Of a stretch of 64,000 nucleotides of DNA, positions 42,996 through 52,156 are shown piece by piece (within the stretch, counting starts at the first letter, position 1; each line of letters starts with the position of its first letter). Location: positions 3,224,001 to 3,288,000 of the forward strand of contig AP026073.1 in NCBI GenBank assembly GCA_024349765.1, given 5' to 3'. Under the pieces are notes generated by a model. That model saw only the letters and a list, made by a program, of their open reading frames with translations, was not told the origin of the DNA and did no database searches. The stretch is from Streptomyces nigrescens. GTDB taxonomy: Bacteria > Actinomycetota > Actinomycetes > Streptomycetales > Streptomycetaceae. Position numbers and translations under genes: made by a program.

Positions 42996-43649
42996 TCAGG
43001 GCTGGTCGATCTGCGCGGCGGCCTCCTCCAGGTCGGCGACGGTCCCCGACATGATCGTCCGTACATGCCGGGTGATGTGCTGCACGGGCCAGTCCCACCA
43101 CGCCACGGCGAGGAGCCGGGTGATGTCAGCGGCGTCGTAGCGGGTGCGGATGAGTCGGGCGGGGTTGCCGCCGGCGATGCCGTAGTCGGGGACGTCGCCG
43201 GTGACCACGGCGCCGGCGGCGATGATCGCGCCGTGACCGATGCGTACACCGGGCATGACCGTGGCGCCGTGGCCGAACCACACGTCGTTGCCGACGACCG
43301 TGTCGCCCCGGCCGGGCAGGTCGGTGATCAGGTCGAAGTGCTCCGCCCAGGAGGCGCCCATGGTGGGGAACGGGAAGGTGGAAGGGCCGTCCATCCGGTG
43401 GTTGGCGCCGTTCATGATGAACCGGGTGCCTGTCCCCAGCGCGCAGTACTTGCCGATGACGAGCCGCTCGGGGCCGTAGTGGTACAGGACGTTGCGCGTC
43501 TCGAACGCGGTCGGGTCGTCCGGATCGTCGTAGTAGGAGAAGTCACCGACCTCGATCAGCGGCGACTTCACCAACGGCTTGAGCAGAACCACGCGCGGGT
43601 GCTCGGGCATCGGGTGGAGTGCGGTGGGGTCGGCGGGAACGGGCGGCAT
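42996..43649 (-). CDS. Vat-like/CatB-related xenobiotic O-acetyltransferase (hexapeptide repeat)
   Basis: 217 residues from ATG 43649. Left-handed beta-helix pattern with HYGPERLVIGKYCALGTGTR, FIMNGANHRMDGPSTFPF (the conserved His loop), VVGNDVWFGHGATVMPGVRI and AAGAVVTGDVPDYGIAGGNP. Family members acetylate streptogramin A or chloramphenicol with acetyl-CoA and work as trimers. It is divergent from a TetR regulator, with a dyad in between, which fits an inducible resistance gene. The actual substrate cannot be told from the sequence. Confidence 0.87.
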   Translation of the reverse strand: MPPVPADPTALHPMPEHPRVVLLKPLVKSPLIEVGDFSYYDDPDDPTAFETRNVLYHYGPERLVIGKYCALGTGTRFIMNGANHRMDGPSTFPFPTMGASWAEHFDLITDLPGRGDTVVGNDVWFGHGATVMPGVRIGHGAIIAAGAVVTGDVPDYGIAGGNPARLIRTRYDAADITRLLAVAWWDWPVQHITRHVRTIMSGTVADLEEAAAQIDQP

Positions 43650-43681
43650 CGCGGAGGCGGTTCCTCTCTGGTGGACCGAGA

Positions 43682-43695
43682 GCGACAACTGTCGC
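43682..43695. promoter_or_regulatory. Palindrome GCGACA-AC-TGTCGC, probable TetR operator
   Basis: A perfect 6-bp dyad with a 2-bp centre in the 99-bp gap between the Vat-like gene (minus) and the TetR gene (plus). TTAAGAT at 43697-43703 could be the -10 element for tetR, so the dyad would overlap its promoter, and that of the divergent gene, for joint repression. Confidence 0.5.
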
Positions 43696-43748
43696 GTTAA
43701 GATGCTGGCACGGCCCTGCCGCCTTGATCAACCGGATACTGATTGCCG

Positions 43749-44375
43749 ATGACAGACCCACTGGACACGACATCGGACCGCCGTCCGGGCGGTCGCACCG
43801 CCCGCATCCGCGCCCGGGTTCTCGATGCGGTGCGCGCCGAACTCGCTGAACGCGGTCACGAAGGACTCTCGATGGAGGGTGTCGCGACGCGGGCCGGAGT
43901 ACACCGCGCCACGGTCTACCGGCGTTGGCACGATGTCGGCGGCCTGCTCGTCGACGTCATCGACGCCGCCGGCGAGATCGACTGGCAGCCGCCGGACACC
44001 GGCTCGCTGCGCGGCGATCTGACGGCCCTCAACCAGGAGATCCAGGAGTCCTTGGTCGTACAGCCGTCGTTCGCCGTCGCCCTGATGGCTGCCTCGTTCC
44101 ACTTCGAACGGGCCGCGCGGGCCCAGACGCAGTTGTGGACGGACCGGTACGCCCAGTGCGAGATCCTCGTCGAGCGCGCCATCGAGCGCGGTGAACTCCC
44201 CGCACAGCACACGGACGCGCGGAGCCTGCTGATCGCCGCCACGGCGCCGCTCTACCACCAACTGGTGCTCCTGCGTGCCGATCCGGACCCGCAACTCCCG
44301 AAACGGGCCGCGGAGGCGGCAGTTCTGGCGGCTGCCGCGGGTGCTTTCTCCGTCCGCGGGGAAGGGAACGTGTGA
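43749..44375 (+). CDS. TetR-family transcriptional regulator
   Basis: 208 residues. N-terminal HTH: VLDAVRAELAERGHEGLSME, GVATRAGVHRATVYRRWHDV. The C-terminal ligand-binding domain (from about 85) has TetR_C pattern with LTALNQEIQESLVVQPSFAV. ATG 43749 is chosen; an in-frame TTG is 6 bases upstream. Divergent to the Vat-like acetyltransferase, which it most likely represses through the dyad at 43682. Confidence 0.9.
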   Translation: MTDPLDTTSDRRPGGRTARIRARVLDAVRAELAERGHEGLSMEGVATRAGVHRATVYRRWHDVGGLLVDVIDAAGEIDWQPPDTGSLRGDLTALNQEIQESLVVQPSFAVALMAASFHFERAARAQTQLWTDRYAQCEILVERAIERGELPAQHTDARSLLIAATAPLYHQLVLLRADPDPQLPKRAAEAAVLAAAAGAFSVRGEGNV

Positions 44376-44691
44376 TCGGTGAGACAGGGGGTGAACGCAA
44401 GCGACCGCCACACCGTGAGCGGACGACGCGTCCAGCCCTGCCCTTCGGGAGCCCGAAGACGGCCAGGCCCACCACGAACAGCCGACGGTGACCGTACAGA
44501 TCACAAGCGCGGCCCCCAGTGACAGGAGTCCTGCGAAGTTCTGAGGAAAGCGGTATCGGCCAACGGGTGGAAATGCCCGCTGCGAAGCCGAGTTGGTCCG
44601 CGCCTGGCCCGGATCTTGGTACGTGGTGCCAGCGGCGGAGGTTCCCGCGGTACTCCCTGGCGAGGTTGCAGCCGCCGTCCCGCCACCCGGG
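44376..44691. other. Intergenic stretch without a supportable gene
   Basis: Convergent gap between tetR and the kinase gene. No frame shows motifs or a ribosome site with consistent codon bias. No clear intrinsic terminator with a T-run was seen. Confidence 0.35.
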
Positions 44692-47058
44692 TCAGCCCGA
44701 CTTCGGCGGCTTCTGCGCGTCGAAGGCGAAGAGAGTGTTCTTGGCCGCGGCCACGATCACCGCACGCCCCGCAAGAGTCACCCGCGGGCTTGCGCCCTCC
44801 TGGCCCGTCAACCCATCGGCCTGCGGATCTGTTGTCCACAGGGGTTTGCCGTCGTGCGGCGACAGCGCGACCACCCGTCCGGTGGCCGAGCTGAAATACA
44901 GTGCGTCGGCTCCCACGACAGGACCCGACGCGCCCTCCACGTCAGTCTGCCGCGACCACTTCTCCCGGCCGGTCGCGGGGTCGAGTGCCGTGACGAGACC
45001 GGTCTGCCCGCTCACGTAGACGGTGCTGCCCGCCATGCCGGGCGTCCCCGTGTACGTCTTGGCCAGGCGGGAGTACGTGACCTTCTGCGAGACCGGGTCG
45101 ACCCGTGCCACCCCGTTGTAGCGGTCCAGCTCCGTTCCCCCCAGGCGTACGTGCAGGAGTACGAGCCTGCCGTTGGCGACGCCCATCGGGACGGCGGGGC
45201 CGTTGACCGCGATGGGCCTGCCCAGGGTCCCCGAGGCGCGGTCGACCGGGTACAGGGTGGGGTGGCGCACCGCCGCGGCATCCACCTCCGCGTCCGTCGC
45301 GCACATCGCGACGAGCTGGGGGCCCACCGGGACGGGAGCGCACTGCTTTCCCGCAGGGAACGACGACCTCCATGTGACCTGACCGCTGTGCGCGTTGCGG
45401 GCCTCGAAGCGGGAGTTGGAAGCGTCGACCGTCACGACGTCGGAGCCGACCACAATGGCGTCCCGAGTCCGACCCGTGACGGCCGTCGACTGGGCGCCGG
45501 ACGGCACGGACCACAGCTCCCGGCCGTCGTTGGCGTCGATGGCCACCACCTCGCTACGAGGGTCCTGAGGGGCGTCCTGGGCGGCGAAGCGGTAACCGAC
45601 CACCGTGTCGTCGGTGGCGCCCACCAGGTGCATGCCATTGGTGGGGACGCCGGGGCTCTTCGCCGTCCACACCCGCGAGCCGTCCTTGGCCCTGATACGG
45701 GTCGCGACAACACCGCCGCCCCCGCAGAACAGCGCGTCGCCGTGCGCGACGCAACGCAGCTCGTCGGGTATGTCCTCGCGACCGCCCGGCACGGTCCGGT
45801 GCCACGGCTTGAAGCCGTCCGGAAGCGCGGCAACCGGGGCCGCAAGGGTGTTGCCCTGGTCGCCGCCGCTGTTCCCCCCGAAGCCGCCCGTCGTCAGCGC
45901 CGCGACTCCGCCACCGATCGCTGCCACCGTGACCGCGACCGAAGCCGCGAGCACGGGACGCCATCGGCCACGCGGTCGGCGGCCGATGGAGGTGTCGGCG
46001 CTCCCCGTACCGGGACCGGTCGGGGTGGTTGACGGGGCACTCGGCGCCGGGGTGGTTGTCGGGACGGTCGGCGCCGGGGTGGTTGTCGGGGTGGCCGGCG
46101 CCGGGGTGGCCGGCGCCGCGAAATGATGCTGGGTGATCGTGTCGCGGGTGCGGCCCGCGCCAACTCCGCTCGCGTCGGTCTGGCCGAGGTCGGCCGGCAG
46201 GTCCCGTAGCAGCAGGAGGAGTTCGTCCGCCGAGGGGCGCCCATCGGGCTCCTTGGCCAGGCACGACTCGACGACCGCGCGCAAGGCCGCCGGCACGTCC
46301 TCCAGCGACGGCACCCCGTGCACCACCTGATACGCGACTATGTAGGGGCTCTCCGCGTCGAAGGGCCCGTGGCCCGTCGCCGCGTACGCCAGCAGCGTCC
46401 CCAGCGAGAAGACATCGGACCGCGGTCCCACACCACGCGGCGCCTGCAACTGCTCCGGAGACATGAAGGGCGGCGTACCGATGACCCGCCCTGTCACCGT
46501 CAGCGTCTGCTGGTCCACGGCGCGCGAAATGCCGAAGTCGATGACGCGGGGGCCCTCGGACGAGAGCACGACGTTCGAGGGCTTCAGGTCACGGTGGACG
46601 ACCCCCACCCGGTGGATGTCCCGCAGAGCCTCCGCCAGCCCGATGGCGAGCCTCCTCAGCTCCGCTCCGCTCAGCGGGCCCTTCGTGGCGATGCGCCGGG
46701 AGAGCGTGTGCCCCTGGATATACGTCGTCGCCATCCACGGCTGCTCGGCCTCAGGGGCAGCGTCGACCACGGCGGCGGTGAACGCGCCGCTCACCCGCCT
46801 CGCCGCCGACACCTCCTGTCGGAAGCGGGTGCGGAACTCGTCGTCCGCCGCGAACTGCGGGTGGATCAGCTTGATCGCGACAGGTCGCCCTGAACTCGTA
46901 CGGGCCAGAAAGACGGTGCCCATGCCACCCGAGCCGAGCCGGGCCTCAAGTGGATATCCACCGATCTCGGCTGGATCACCTTCGCGCAGCGACACTCTTC
47001 CCGACCTCTCGTCCCCCGTGTACCTCTGCCACCACGGGCCTTCGTACCAGTCCCGCAT
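44692..47058 (-). CDS. AfsK-like membrane Ser/Thr kinase with extracytoplasmic PQQ-type beta-propeller
   Basis: 788 residues. Kinase domain about 30-290: P-loop LGSGGMGTVFLARTSSGRPV, catalytic lysine VAIKLIHP, HRDLKPSNVVL, DFGISRAVD, SPEQLQAP. A Pro/Thr-rich linker with repeated TPTTTPAP-type units precedes one TM helix (about 398-420, PVLAASVAVTVAAIGGGVAA). A PQQ-like propeller then follows to the end (DGSRVWTAKSPG, DGRELWSVPSGAQ, TGREKWSRQTD, DGKPLWTTDPQ). Kinase inside and propeller outside match AfsK-type kinases that modulate development or antibiotic production. Ligand unknown. ATG 47058 is the first start that spares the kinase N-lobe. Confidence 0.9.
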   Translation of the reverse strand: MRDWYEGPWWQRYTGDERSGRVSLREGDPAEIGGYPLEARLGSGGMGTVFLARTSSGRPVAIKLIHPQFAADDEFRTRFRQEVSAARRVSGAFTAAVVDAAPEAEQPWMATTYIQGHTLSRRIATKGPLSGAELRRLAIGLAEALRDIHRVGVVHRDLKPSNVVLSSEGPRVIDFGISRAVDQQTLTVTGRVIGTPPFMSPEQLQAPRGVGPRSDVFSLGTLLAYAATGHGPFDAESPYIVAYQVVHGVPSLEDVPAALRAVVESCLAKEPDGRPSADELLLLLRDLPADLGQTDASGVGAGRTRDTITQHHFAAPATPAPATPTTTPAPTVPTTTPAPSAPSTTPTGPGTGSADTSIGRRPRGRWRPVLAASVAVTVAAIGGGVAALTTGGFGGNSGGDQGNTLAAPVAALPDGFKPWHRTVPGGREDIPDELRCVAHGDALFCGGGGVVATRIRAKDGSRVWTAKSPGVPTNGMHLVGATDDTVVGYRFAAQDAPQDPRSEVVAIDANDGRELWSVPSGAQSTAVTGRTRDAIVVGSDVVTVDASNSRFEARNAHSGQVTWRSSFPAGKQCAPVPVGPQLVAMCATDAEVDAAAVRHPTLYPVDRASGTLGRPIAVNGPAVPMGVANGRLVLLHVRLGGTELDRYNGVARVDPVSQKVTYSRLAKTYTGTPGMAGSTVYVSGQTGLVTALDPATGREKWSRQTDVEGASGPVVGADALYFSSATGRVVALSPHDGKPLWTTDPQADGLTGQEGASPRVTLAGRAVIVAAAKNTLFAFDAQKPPKSG

Positions 47059-47535
47059 ACAAACTAGCCGCTCCGGCGCCGGTGCCTGACATCCCTCCCG
47101 CTCCGTCAGTTCGTGCAGCACCCTCTCCCCGGTCCAACCAGGCGCCGTGAGTGTCCCGTTCAGGGTGGGTGACCCGCTGTGCCAGGTCAGGCACCCCAGT
47201 CCGGGGGAGTCGGCGCAGTGGGTGAGAGCTGTGCGATGGCCTGCCGCCCGGCGAGGTAGCTGTCCAGGGGGGAGAGCCGGGCGCGTGCGAGGGCTGGGTC
47301 TCGCGGCGGCACCGTTGCTCGGGCGCCATCCGATGCCCGGAGCGGCTCTTCCGCCGTAGCGCGACAACGGCTGGCCCGGTTCGCCGCGTACACGCCTCCC
47401 TTGAGGCAGATGATGCGACATCAAGCAGGCGGCACACGCAAATTGGCCGGTCGTCGCGCCGAACCGACGGACGGGCGACGGTTCAGTCGTGTGGACGGTT
47501 TTGCCCATTACAGCTGTGCGGCTAGGGTGCCTCAA
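47059..47535. other. Divergent intergenic region between kinase and acyltransferase genes
   Basis: A 477-bp gap between two divergent starts that must contain both promoters. Frames exist on both strands but lack motifs. The plus-strand frame from 47401 is in phase with the acyltransferase and could extend it by 45 residues, yet that extension is polar and not part of the family. Confidence 0.4.
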
Positions 47536-48747
47536 ATGTTCCGCGCGGCCATACCCCTCGAACGCACTGTGGACCCGGCGCCCGAGGCGCGGCAGGATCC
47601 CGCCCCACGGATCGATCCCAAGTCCGACGGGAGAGATCCGTTCTTCGACAACGCGAAGTACCTGGCGGTCGTCCTCGTCGCCATGGGGCATACGTGGGAG
47701 CCGCTCACCCACGGTGGCCGGGTGGCGATGGCGCTGTACATGACCGTCTACACCTTCCACATACCGGCGTTCGTCCTCATCTCCGGCTACTTCTCCCGCG
47801 GATTCGACCTCAGCCCGGCCAAGCTCAAGCGGCTCATCACCAGTGTCGCCGTGCCGTACGTGGTGTTCGAGGTTCTCTACGCCTACTTCCAGCGCTGGGT
47901 GCACGACACCCCGAACGAGCCGATCAGCCTCACCAGCCCGTACTACCTGGACTGGTTCCTGGCGGCTCTCTTCATCTGGCGGTTGACCACCCCTCTCTGG
48001 AAGCTCGTGCGTTGGCCCGTCCCACTGGCGCTGGTGATCGCCGTGCTCGCGGCGGCCTCACCTCAGGTCGGCAACGACTTCGCCATGCGGCGGGTACTGC
48101 AGTTCCTGCCCTTCTTCGTCCTCGGACTGCACCTGAAGCCGGCCCACTTCGACCTGCTGCGGCAGCGCGCCATCCGCGTCGCGGCAGCGCCGGTGATACT
48201 GGCCGCCGCCGTCTTCGCGTACTGGGCGGCGCCGCGCATGAACACCGCATGGTTCCGACAGAACAACGCCGTACAGGACCTGGGCATGCCGGCGTGGGTC
48301 TCCCCGGTCATGGAACTCGCGCTGTTCGGCTGCGCCTTGGTGCTCACCGTGTGCTTCCTGGCCCTGGTGCCACCGCGGCAGACGTGGTTCACGAAGCTGG
48401 GCGCGGGCACGCTGTACGGCTATCTGCTGCACGGTTTCGCGATCAAGATGGCACGCTGGTCCGGTTGGTACGACACCCTCCCCTGGGTGCGCACGCCGGC
48501 CGGCGAGGTCGTGGTGACGTTGCTGGCCGTCACGCTGATCACGCTGCTGTGCACGCGGCCGGTACGGCGGGTGTTCCGATACGTGATGGAGCCGAAGATG
48601 TCCTGGGCGTTCCAGGGCGATGCGGCCGCGTTGGCGCGGACGCGGGCGGGCACGGCTGACGCCGTTTCCGCACGCTCCCTGAGCGGTCAGACACGTAAGC
48701 CCGACGCCGAACTCGCGGACCAACAGGCTGGACGGCCCGTCTGGTGA
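47536..48747 (+). CDS. Acyltransferase 3 family membrane protein
   Basis: 403 residues with about ten TM helices. Acyltransferase-3 signatures are FFDNAKYLAVVLVAMGHTWE (the conserved Arg/His start region), TFHIPAFVLISGYFSRGFDL and LGAGTLYGYLLHGFAIKMAR. It probably transfers an acetyl or acyl group to a surface sugar or exported metabolite. It resembles the fucose-4-O-acetylase-type branch (NodX/OafA-like) in the DxxKxxA start. The start is ATG 47536, with AGGGTGCC upstream. The tail after about 345 is soluble and Ala/Arg-rich. Confidence 0.85.
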   Translation: MFRAAIPLERTVDPAPEARQDPAPRIDPKSDGRDPFFDNAKYLAVVLVAMGHTWEPLTHGGRVAMALYMTVYTFHIPAFVLISGYFSRGFDLSPAKLKRLITSVAVPYVVFEVLYAYFQRWVHDTPNEPISLTSPYYLDWFLAALFIWRLTTPLWKLVRWPVPLALVIAVLAAASPQVGNDFAMRRVLQFLPFFVLGLHLKPAHFDLLRQRAIRVAAAPVILAAAVFAYWAAPRMNTAWFRQNNAVQDLGMPAWVSPVMELALFGCALVLTVCFLALVPPRQTWFTKLGAGTLYGYLLHGFAIKMARWSGWYDTLPWVRTPAGEVVVTLLAVTLITLLCTRPVRRVFRYVMEPKMSWAFQGDAAALARTRAGTADAVSARSLSGQTRKPDAELADQQAGRPVW

Positions 48748-48753
48748 TCCGAC

Positions 48754-48789
48754 CTTGGCATACCTGGCGTACTTGGCGTACCTGGCGCA
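48754..48789. repeat. Four 9-bp tandem repeats (consensus CYTGGCGTA)
   Basis: CTTGGCATA, CCTGGCGTA, CTTGGCGTA and CCTGGCGCA follow one another directly. A plus-strand frame starting TTG 48755 would read LAYLAYLAYLAHWVG and continue with high third-position GC to about 48900. A minus-strand frame starting GTG 48913 (TTALTDWEDFDVRALDDHL) is equally G/C-biased. Neither can be called a gene with confidence in the 285-bp gap 48748-49032. Confidence 0.6.
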
Positions 48790-49032
48790 CTGGGTGGGCA
48801 CCAAGCTGCGCCGGCGCCTGAGCGTCGACCGGACGGAGCGGGACACGCTGCGGCAGGTGGTCGTCGAGCGCCCGGACGTCGAAGTCCTCCCAGTCGGTGA
48901 GGGCTGTTGTCACGGTGTCGGCTCCTGGTGCTCGGTGGCTTCGATGCCGGGCACTGTCTGCCGAGGTCAGGGGCTGCGTGGTGTCGTGGATCCGCTGTAC
49001 GGTCCGCGGACGCCACCTGGATACTGATCGGC

Positions 49033-49650
49033 ATGCGTACTGACTTTGATCCCGCTGTCATGTCCCGCAACGACTTCTACCGGCTGCTGACCGCCACCGT
49101 GGTTCCGCGGCCGATCGCCTGGGTGTCGACCACCTCGGCGGACGGGGTGCACAACATCGCCCCGCATTCCTTCTTCAACATTGCCAGCGTTGCGCCGCCC
49201 GTCGTGCAATTCAGTTCGGTCGGGCGGAAGGACACCCTGCTCAACATCGAGGCGACCGGTCAATTCGTGGTGAATTTTGCGTCCGAGGGGCTTTTTGAGC
49301 AGATCAATGACACGGCGACCGATTTCCCGCACGGTGTGAGTGAATTCGAGGCGGCCGGGATCGAGTCCGAGCCGAGTCTGCGGGTCAAGCCGCTGCGGGT
49401 GGCGGCCTCGCCGGTGGCGCTGGAGTGCGAGGTGCACTCCACCATGGGGATCGGGGACTCCGTCATCGTTTTCGGACGGGTCGTGCATGCGGCCGTTTCG
49501 CAGGACGTGCTGGTGGACGGTCATCCCGAGATTTCCCGGCTGAAGCCGTTGGCGCGGCTGGGCCGGGACGAGTGGGGGACGGTCGGTGAGGTGCGGGAGC
49601 TGTCCCGTATCCGGCACGCGGACTGGCGGGGGCCGGCCAGCGACCGCTGA
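49033..49650 (+). CDS. Flavin reductase-like domain protein
   Basis: 205 residues with the FMN-binding split-barrel pattern: FYRLLTATVVPRPIAWVSTT, DGVHNIAPHSFFNIASVAPP, VVQFSSVGRKDTLLNIEATG. Members reduce or bind FMN as a cytoplasmic flavoprotein, sometimes supplying reduced flavin to a monooxygenase. ATG 49033 is preferred over the longer frame because the family starts here; the ribosome site is weak (GATCGGC). No paired monooxygenase lies next to it. Confidence 0.87.
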   Translation: MRTDFDPAVMSRNDFYRLLTATVVPRPIAWVSTTSADGVHNIAPHSFFNIASVAPPVVQFSSVGRKDTLLNIEATGQFVVNFASEGLFEQINDTATDFPHGVSEFEAAGIESEPSLRVKPLRVAASPVALECEVHSTMGIGDSVIVFGRVVHAAVSQDVLVDGHPEISRLKPLARLGRDEWGTVGEVRELSRIRHADWRGPASDR

Positions 49651-49719
49651 GGCTGATTCCGCGCGCGTTCCCCCGCGGGTCACTTCCCGCCCACCGCGGT
49701 CTCCGCGAGTCTGTGGGGG

Positions 49720-50646
49720 ATGACTGACATGACGGATGTGGCCGGGTCGGGGTTTCGACGGCGGGCCGTGGTGCGGGCGGTGGCGGCCGCGGCGGTCGCC
49801 GGGCCGGTGGTGACGACGGCGGCGTACGGGTCGGGGACCGCGTACGCCGCCGACCGCGGGCCGGCGCTGCGCGTGATGACGTTCAACCTGCGCTACGCCT
49901 CCGACACCCGGCCGCACTCCTGGGCCGAGCGCCGCCCCGTGATGCGGGCCCTCCTTCGCCGGGAGGGCCCGCATCTGCTCGGTACCCAGGAGGGGCTCTA
50001 CGGTCAGCTGCGCGACATCGCGGAGGACCTGGGGCCGCGCTACGCCTGGCTGGGCACCGGCCGGGGCGGTGGCAGCAAGGACGAATTCGCGGCGATTTTC
50101 TACCGGGTGGGACGGCTCGCTCCGCTTGAGTACGACCATTTCTGGCTGTCCGACACTCCCTATCTGATCGGGTCGGCGACCTGGGGAAACACCGTCATCC
50201 GGATGGTCACCTGGGTGCGTTTCCGGGATCTGCGTACGGGGAGCGAGTTCTACGCGCTCAATACGCATCTGGATCACGCGCATCAGTATGCGCGGGAGCG
50301 GTCCGCGGCGTTGATCACCGAAAGGCTGGACGGACTGGACCCCGCACCGCCCCGGATCGTCACCGGCGACTTCAATGTGGCGGCGCACGGAAATCCCGTG
50401 TACGACGCGATGCTGCACGGCGGGGCGCTCGTCGACAGCTGGGACGCGGCCGAGGAGCGGAGCGCGCAGTACGGCACCTTCCACGGATACCGGCCGCTGG
50501 TGCCGGACGGGGACCGGATCGACTGGATCCTCACCTCGCCGGGCGTCCGGACCCGGCGCGCGACGATCAACACCTACTCCGCGCACGGTCAGTTTCCGAG
50601 CGATCACCTACCGGTGCAGGCGGTGGTCGAGTGGGGAGGAGGGTGA
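49720..50646 (+). CDS. Secreted endonuclease/exonuclease/phosphatase-family protein (Tat signal)
   Basis: 308 residues. A Tat-type signal (GSGFRRRAVVRAVAAAAVAG, cleavage probably after YAADR-like AYA) is followed by the EEP fold: RVMTFNLRYASDT, HLLGTQEGLYGQLRDIAEDL, EFYALNTHLDHAHQYARERS, RIVTGDFNVAAHGNPVYDAM and SDHLPVQAVVEW. The catalytic Glu (QEG), Asp-x-Asn (GDFN) and final His (SDH) are present. It hydrolyses phosphodiester or phosphomonoester bonds outside the cell; substrate unknown. Confidence 0.9.
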   Translation: MTDMTDVAGSGFRRRAVVRAVAAAAVAGPVVTTAAYGSGTAYAADRGPALRVMTFNLRYASDTRPHSWAERRPVMRALLRREGPHLLGTQEGLYGQLRDIAEDLGPRYAWLGTGRGGGSKDEFAAIFYRVGRLAPLEYDHFWLSDTPYLIGSATWGNTVIRMVTWVRFRDLRTGSEFYALNTHLDHAHQYARERSAALITERLDGLDPAPPRIVTGDFNVAAHGNPVYDAMLHGGALVDSWDAAEERSAQYGTFHGYRPLVPDGDRIDWILTSPGVRTRRATINTYSAHGQFPSDHLPVQAVVEWGGG

Positions 50647-50704
50647 GGCAGGGGAGGGTGGCCCAGCAGGGCGGGTGCGTGTGGTGTTCCGGCGCCGGGT
50701 GGGA

Positions 50705-50938
50705 CTAGGGCCGGCTGGGCTGTCGGGTGGCGGAGCCGCGGATCCGTAGGTCGTTGAGCAGGTCCTGGGTCGCTGCCGCCACCGCGTCCACCGCGTGGTC
50801 GAACACCTCGCGGTTGTGGGCGGCCGGGGCGCGGAAGCCGGAGATCTTGCGGACGTACTGCAGGGCCGCGGCCCTGATGTCCTCGTCGGTGACCTCGGGG
50901 GTGATGGGCGGGCGGAGCGTCTTGATGCTGCGGCACAT
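50705..50938 (-). CDS. DUF2277 family protein
   Basis: 77 residues starting MCRSIKTLRPPITPEVTDED, the DUF2277 signature, followed by IRAAALQYVRKISGFRAPAA and AVDAVAAATQDLLNDLRIRG. Small cytoplasmic protein of unknown function, found in many actinobacteria. It follows the alkB-like gene by 113 bp on the same strand. Confidence 0.87.
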   Translation of the reverse strand: MCRSIKTLRPPITPEVTDEDIRAAALQYVRKISGFRAPAAHNREVFDHAVDAVAAATQDLLNDLRIRGSATRQPSRP

Positions 50939-51051
50939 GAGTTCAGTGTGCGGGCTTCCGGCGTGGGAGTCATCCGCCCGGAGCCCTGACCCTTGCGCCC
51001 CCTTGAGAGCCCCGTCCCTTGAGCCCCGCCCCTTGCGTCCTCCCCTGGCTT

Positions 51052-51852
51052 CTAGCCCTTGAGGCCCGTCATGCGCAGGGTGATGTTGAGGCGGCCGCCG
51101 GCCAGGCCGGTGGCGGGGTCGCCGGTGCCCGGTCGTACCTTGGGCACGCCGTGGTACGCGAAGCGGGACGGTCCGCCGAAGACGAAGAGGTCGCCGGAGG
51201 CCAGCTCGATGTCGGTGTAGGGCTTGGTGCGCGTCGCGGTATTGCCGAAGCGGAAGACGCAGCGGTCGCCGATGCTGAGCGACACCACGGGCGCGTCCGA
51301 GCGCTCGTCCTTGTCCTGGTGCATGCCCATCTTCGCCTGGTCGTCGTAAAAGTTGATCAGTGCGGTGTCGGGTGTGTAGGTGTCGGGGGTGCAGGTGTGG
51401 GGCGGGTACGTGTCCGCTGCGGCGGGATCCTGGTCCCGGTATGCCGCGACGAGGGCCTTGCGGCCCAACTCGACCAGCCAGGAGGGGAGTTCGGTGACCC
51501 GGGCGCCGTTCACGTCGTCGGCGGTACGGGTGTACGCGTACGGCTGCCAGTGCCAGCCGAGGCACACGGTCTGGACGGACATGACGCCGCCGTTCGGAAG
51601 CTTCGTGTGCCGGATCGGCACGGGGCCGCGCGCCCAGTCCCGGCAGGCGACGACCAGCGTCTGCTGCTGCGCCAGGGTCAGCCAGCCGGGGACGTGTACG
51701 GCGCCGGGGGCGATCTCCCGGCGGGTGCCTGTCGTCCTGCTGCCGGCCTGCTCTCCGGAGGCCTGCTCGCTCCCCGCAGCTGTGGGCTCTCCTGCTGTCG
51801 GCCCTCCTGCGGGGGTGCCGAAGCTCTCGAAGCCGGGGAGTGGCGTGCTCAT
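51052..51852 (-). CDS. AlkB-family Fe(II)/2-oxoglutarate dioxygenase
   Basis: 266 residues. A variable N-terminus of about 60 residues (Gly/Ala/Glu-rich) precedes the dioxygenase fold: IRHTKLPNGGVMSVQTVCLG, INFYDDQAKMGMHQDKDE (HxD iron ligands), GDLFVFGGPSRFAYHGV (second His) and GGRLNITLRMTGL (2-oxoglutarate-binding Arg pair). It repairs alkylated bases by oxidative demethylation. It contains a small Thr/Pro repeat (TYPPHTCTPDTYTPDTAL) not typical of AlkB, built on a local GGTGTAGGTGTCGG repeat. Confidence 0.9.
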   Translation of the reverse strand: MSTPLPGFESFGTPAGGPTAGEPTAAGSEQASGEQAGSRTTGTRREIAPGAVHVPGWLTLAQQQTLVVACRDWARGPVPIRHTKLPNGGVMSVQTVCLGWHWQPYAYTRTADDVNGARVTELPSWLVELGRKALVAAYRDQDPAAADTYPPHTCTPDTYTPDTALINFYDDQAKMGMHQDKDERSDAPVVSLSIGDRCVFRFGNTATRTKPYTDIELASGDLFVFGGPSRFAYHGVPKVRPGTGDPATGLAGGRLNITLRMTGLKG

Positions 51853-51931
51853 GTGTCCTGCCTGGGGTCCTGCCCGTCCGGTGTCCAGCCCGTCCGGTTC
51901 CCTGCCTGATGGTCCGGGGCGTGCTGGGCTC

Positions 51932-52156
51932 TTACGCCGCTTCGACCACCACGACGTCCGTGTCCTCCGACCGTACCGCCAGCGTCCAGACCTCCAGCAG
52001 TGCCGCGTACTCCGCCATGTCCTGCGCCGTCCAGGTCAGACCGCGCCGCGCGCGCACGAACCGCCGAATCGATTCGTTCGCCTCGGAGGCAGGGACAGGC
52101 ACACCCATATGGGCAGAAGGAGTTGGGGACATATGAGCAATGCTAGGGGCAGACAC
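51932..52156 (-). CDS. Small hypothetical protein
   Basis: 74 residues from GTG 52156, which sits 8 bases after GGGGAGG (TTG at 52162 and ATGs further in are alternatives). A polar, possibly disordered start (SIAHMSPTPSAHMGVPVPAS) leads to a helical part (ESIRRFVRARRGLTWTAQDM, AEYAALLEVWTLAV). No known domain recognised. It lies 80 bp upstream of the AlkB gene on the same strand and could be its operon partner. Confidence 0.6.
   Translation of the reverse strand: MSAPSIAHMSPTPSAHMGVPVPASEANESIRRFVRARRGLTWTAQDMAEYAALLEVWTLAVRSEDTDVVVVEAA

Noticed and set aside
48539-48913. Minus-strand frame starting TTALTDWEDFDVRALDDHL
   Set aside because: The first 25 codons are strongly G/C-biased, but the frame then continues antisense through the acyltransferase end, and the plus strand is equally biased here, so no gene call is justified.
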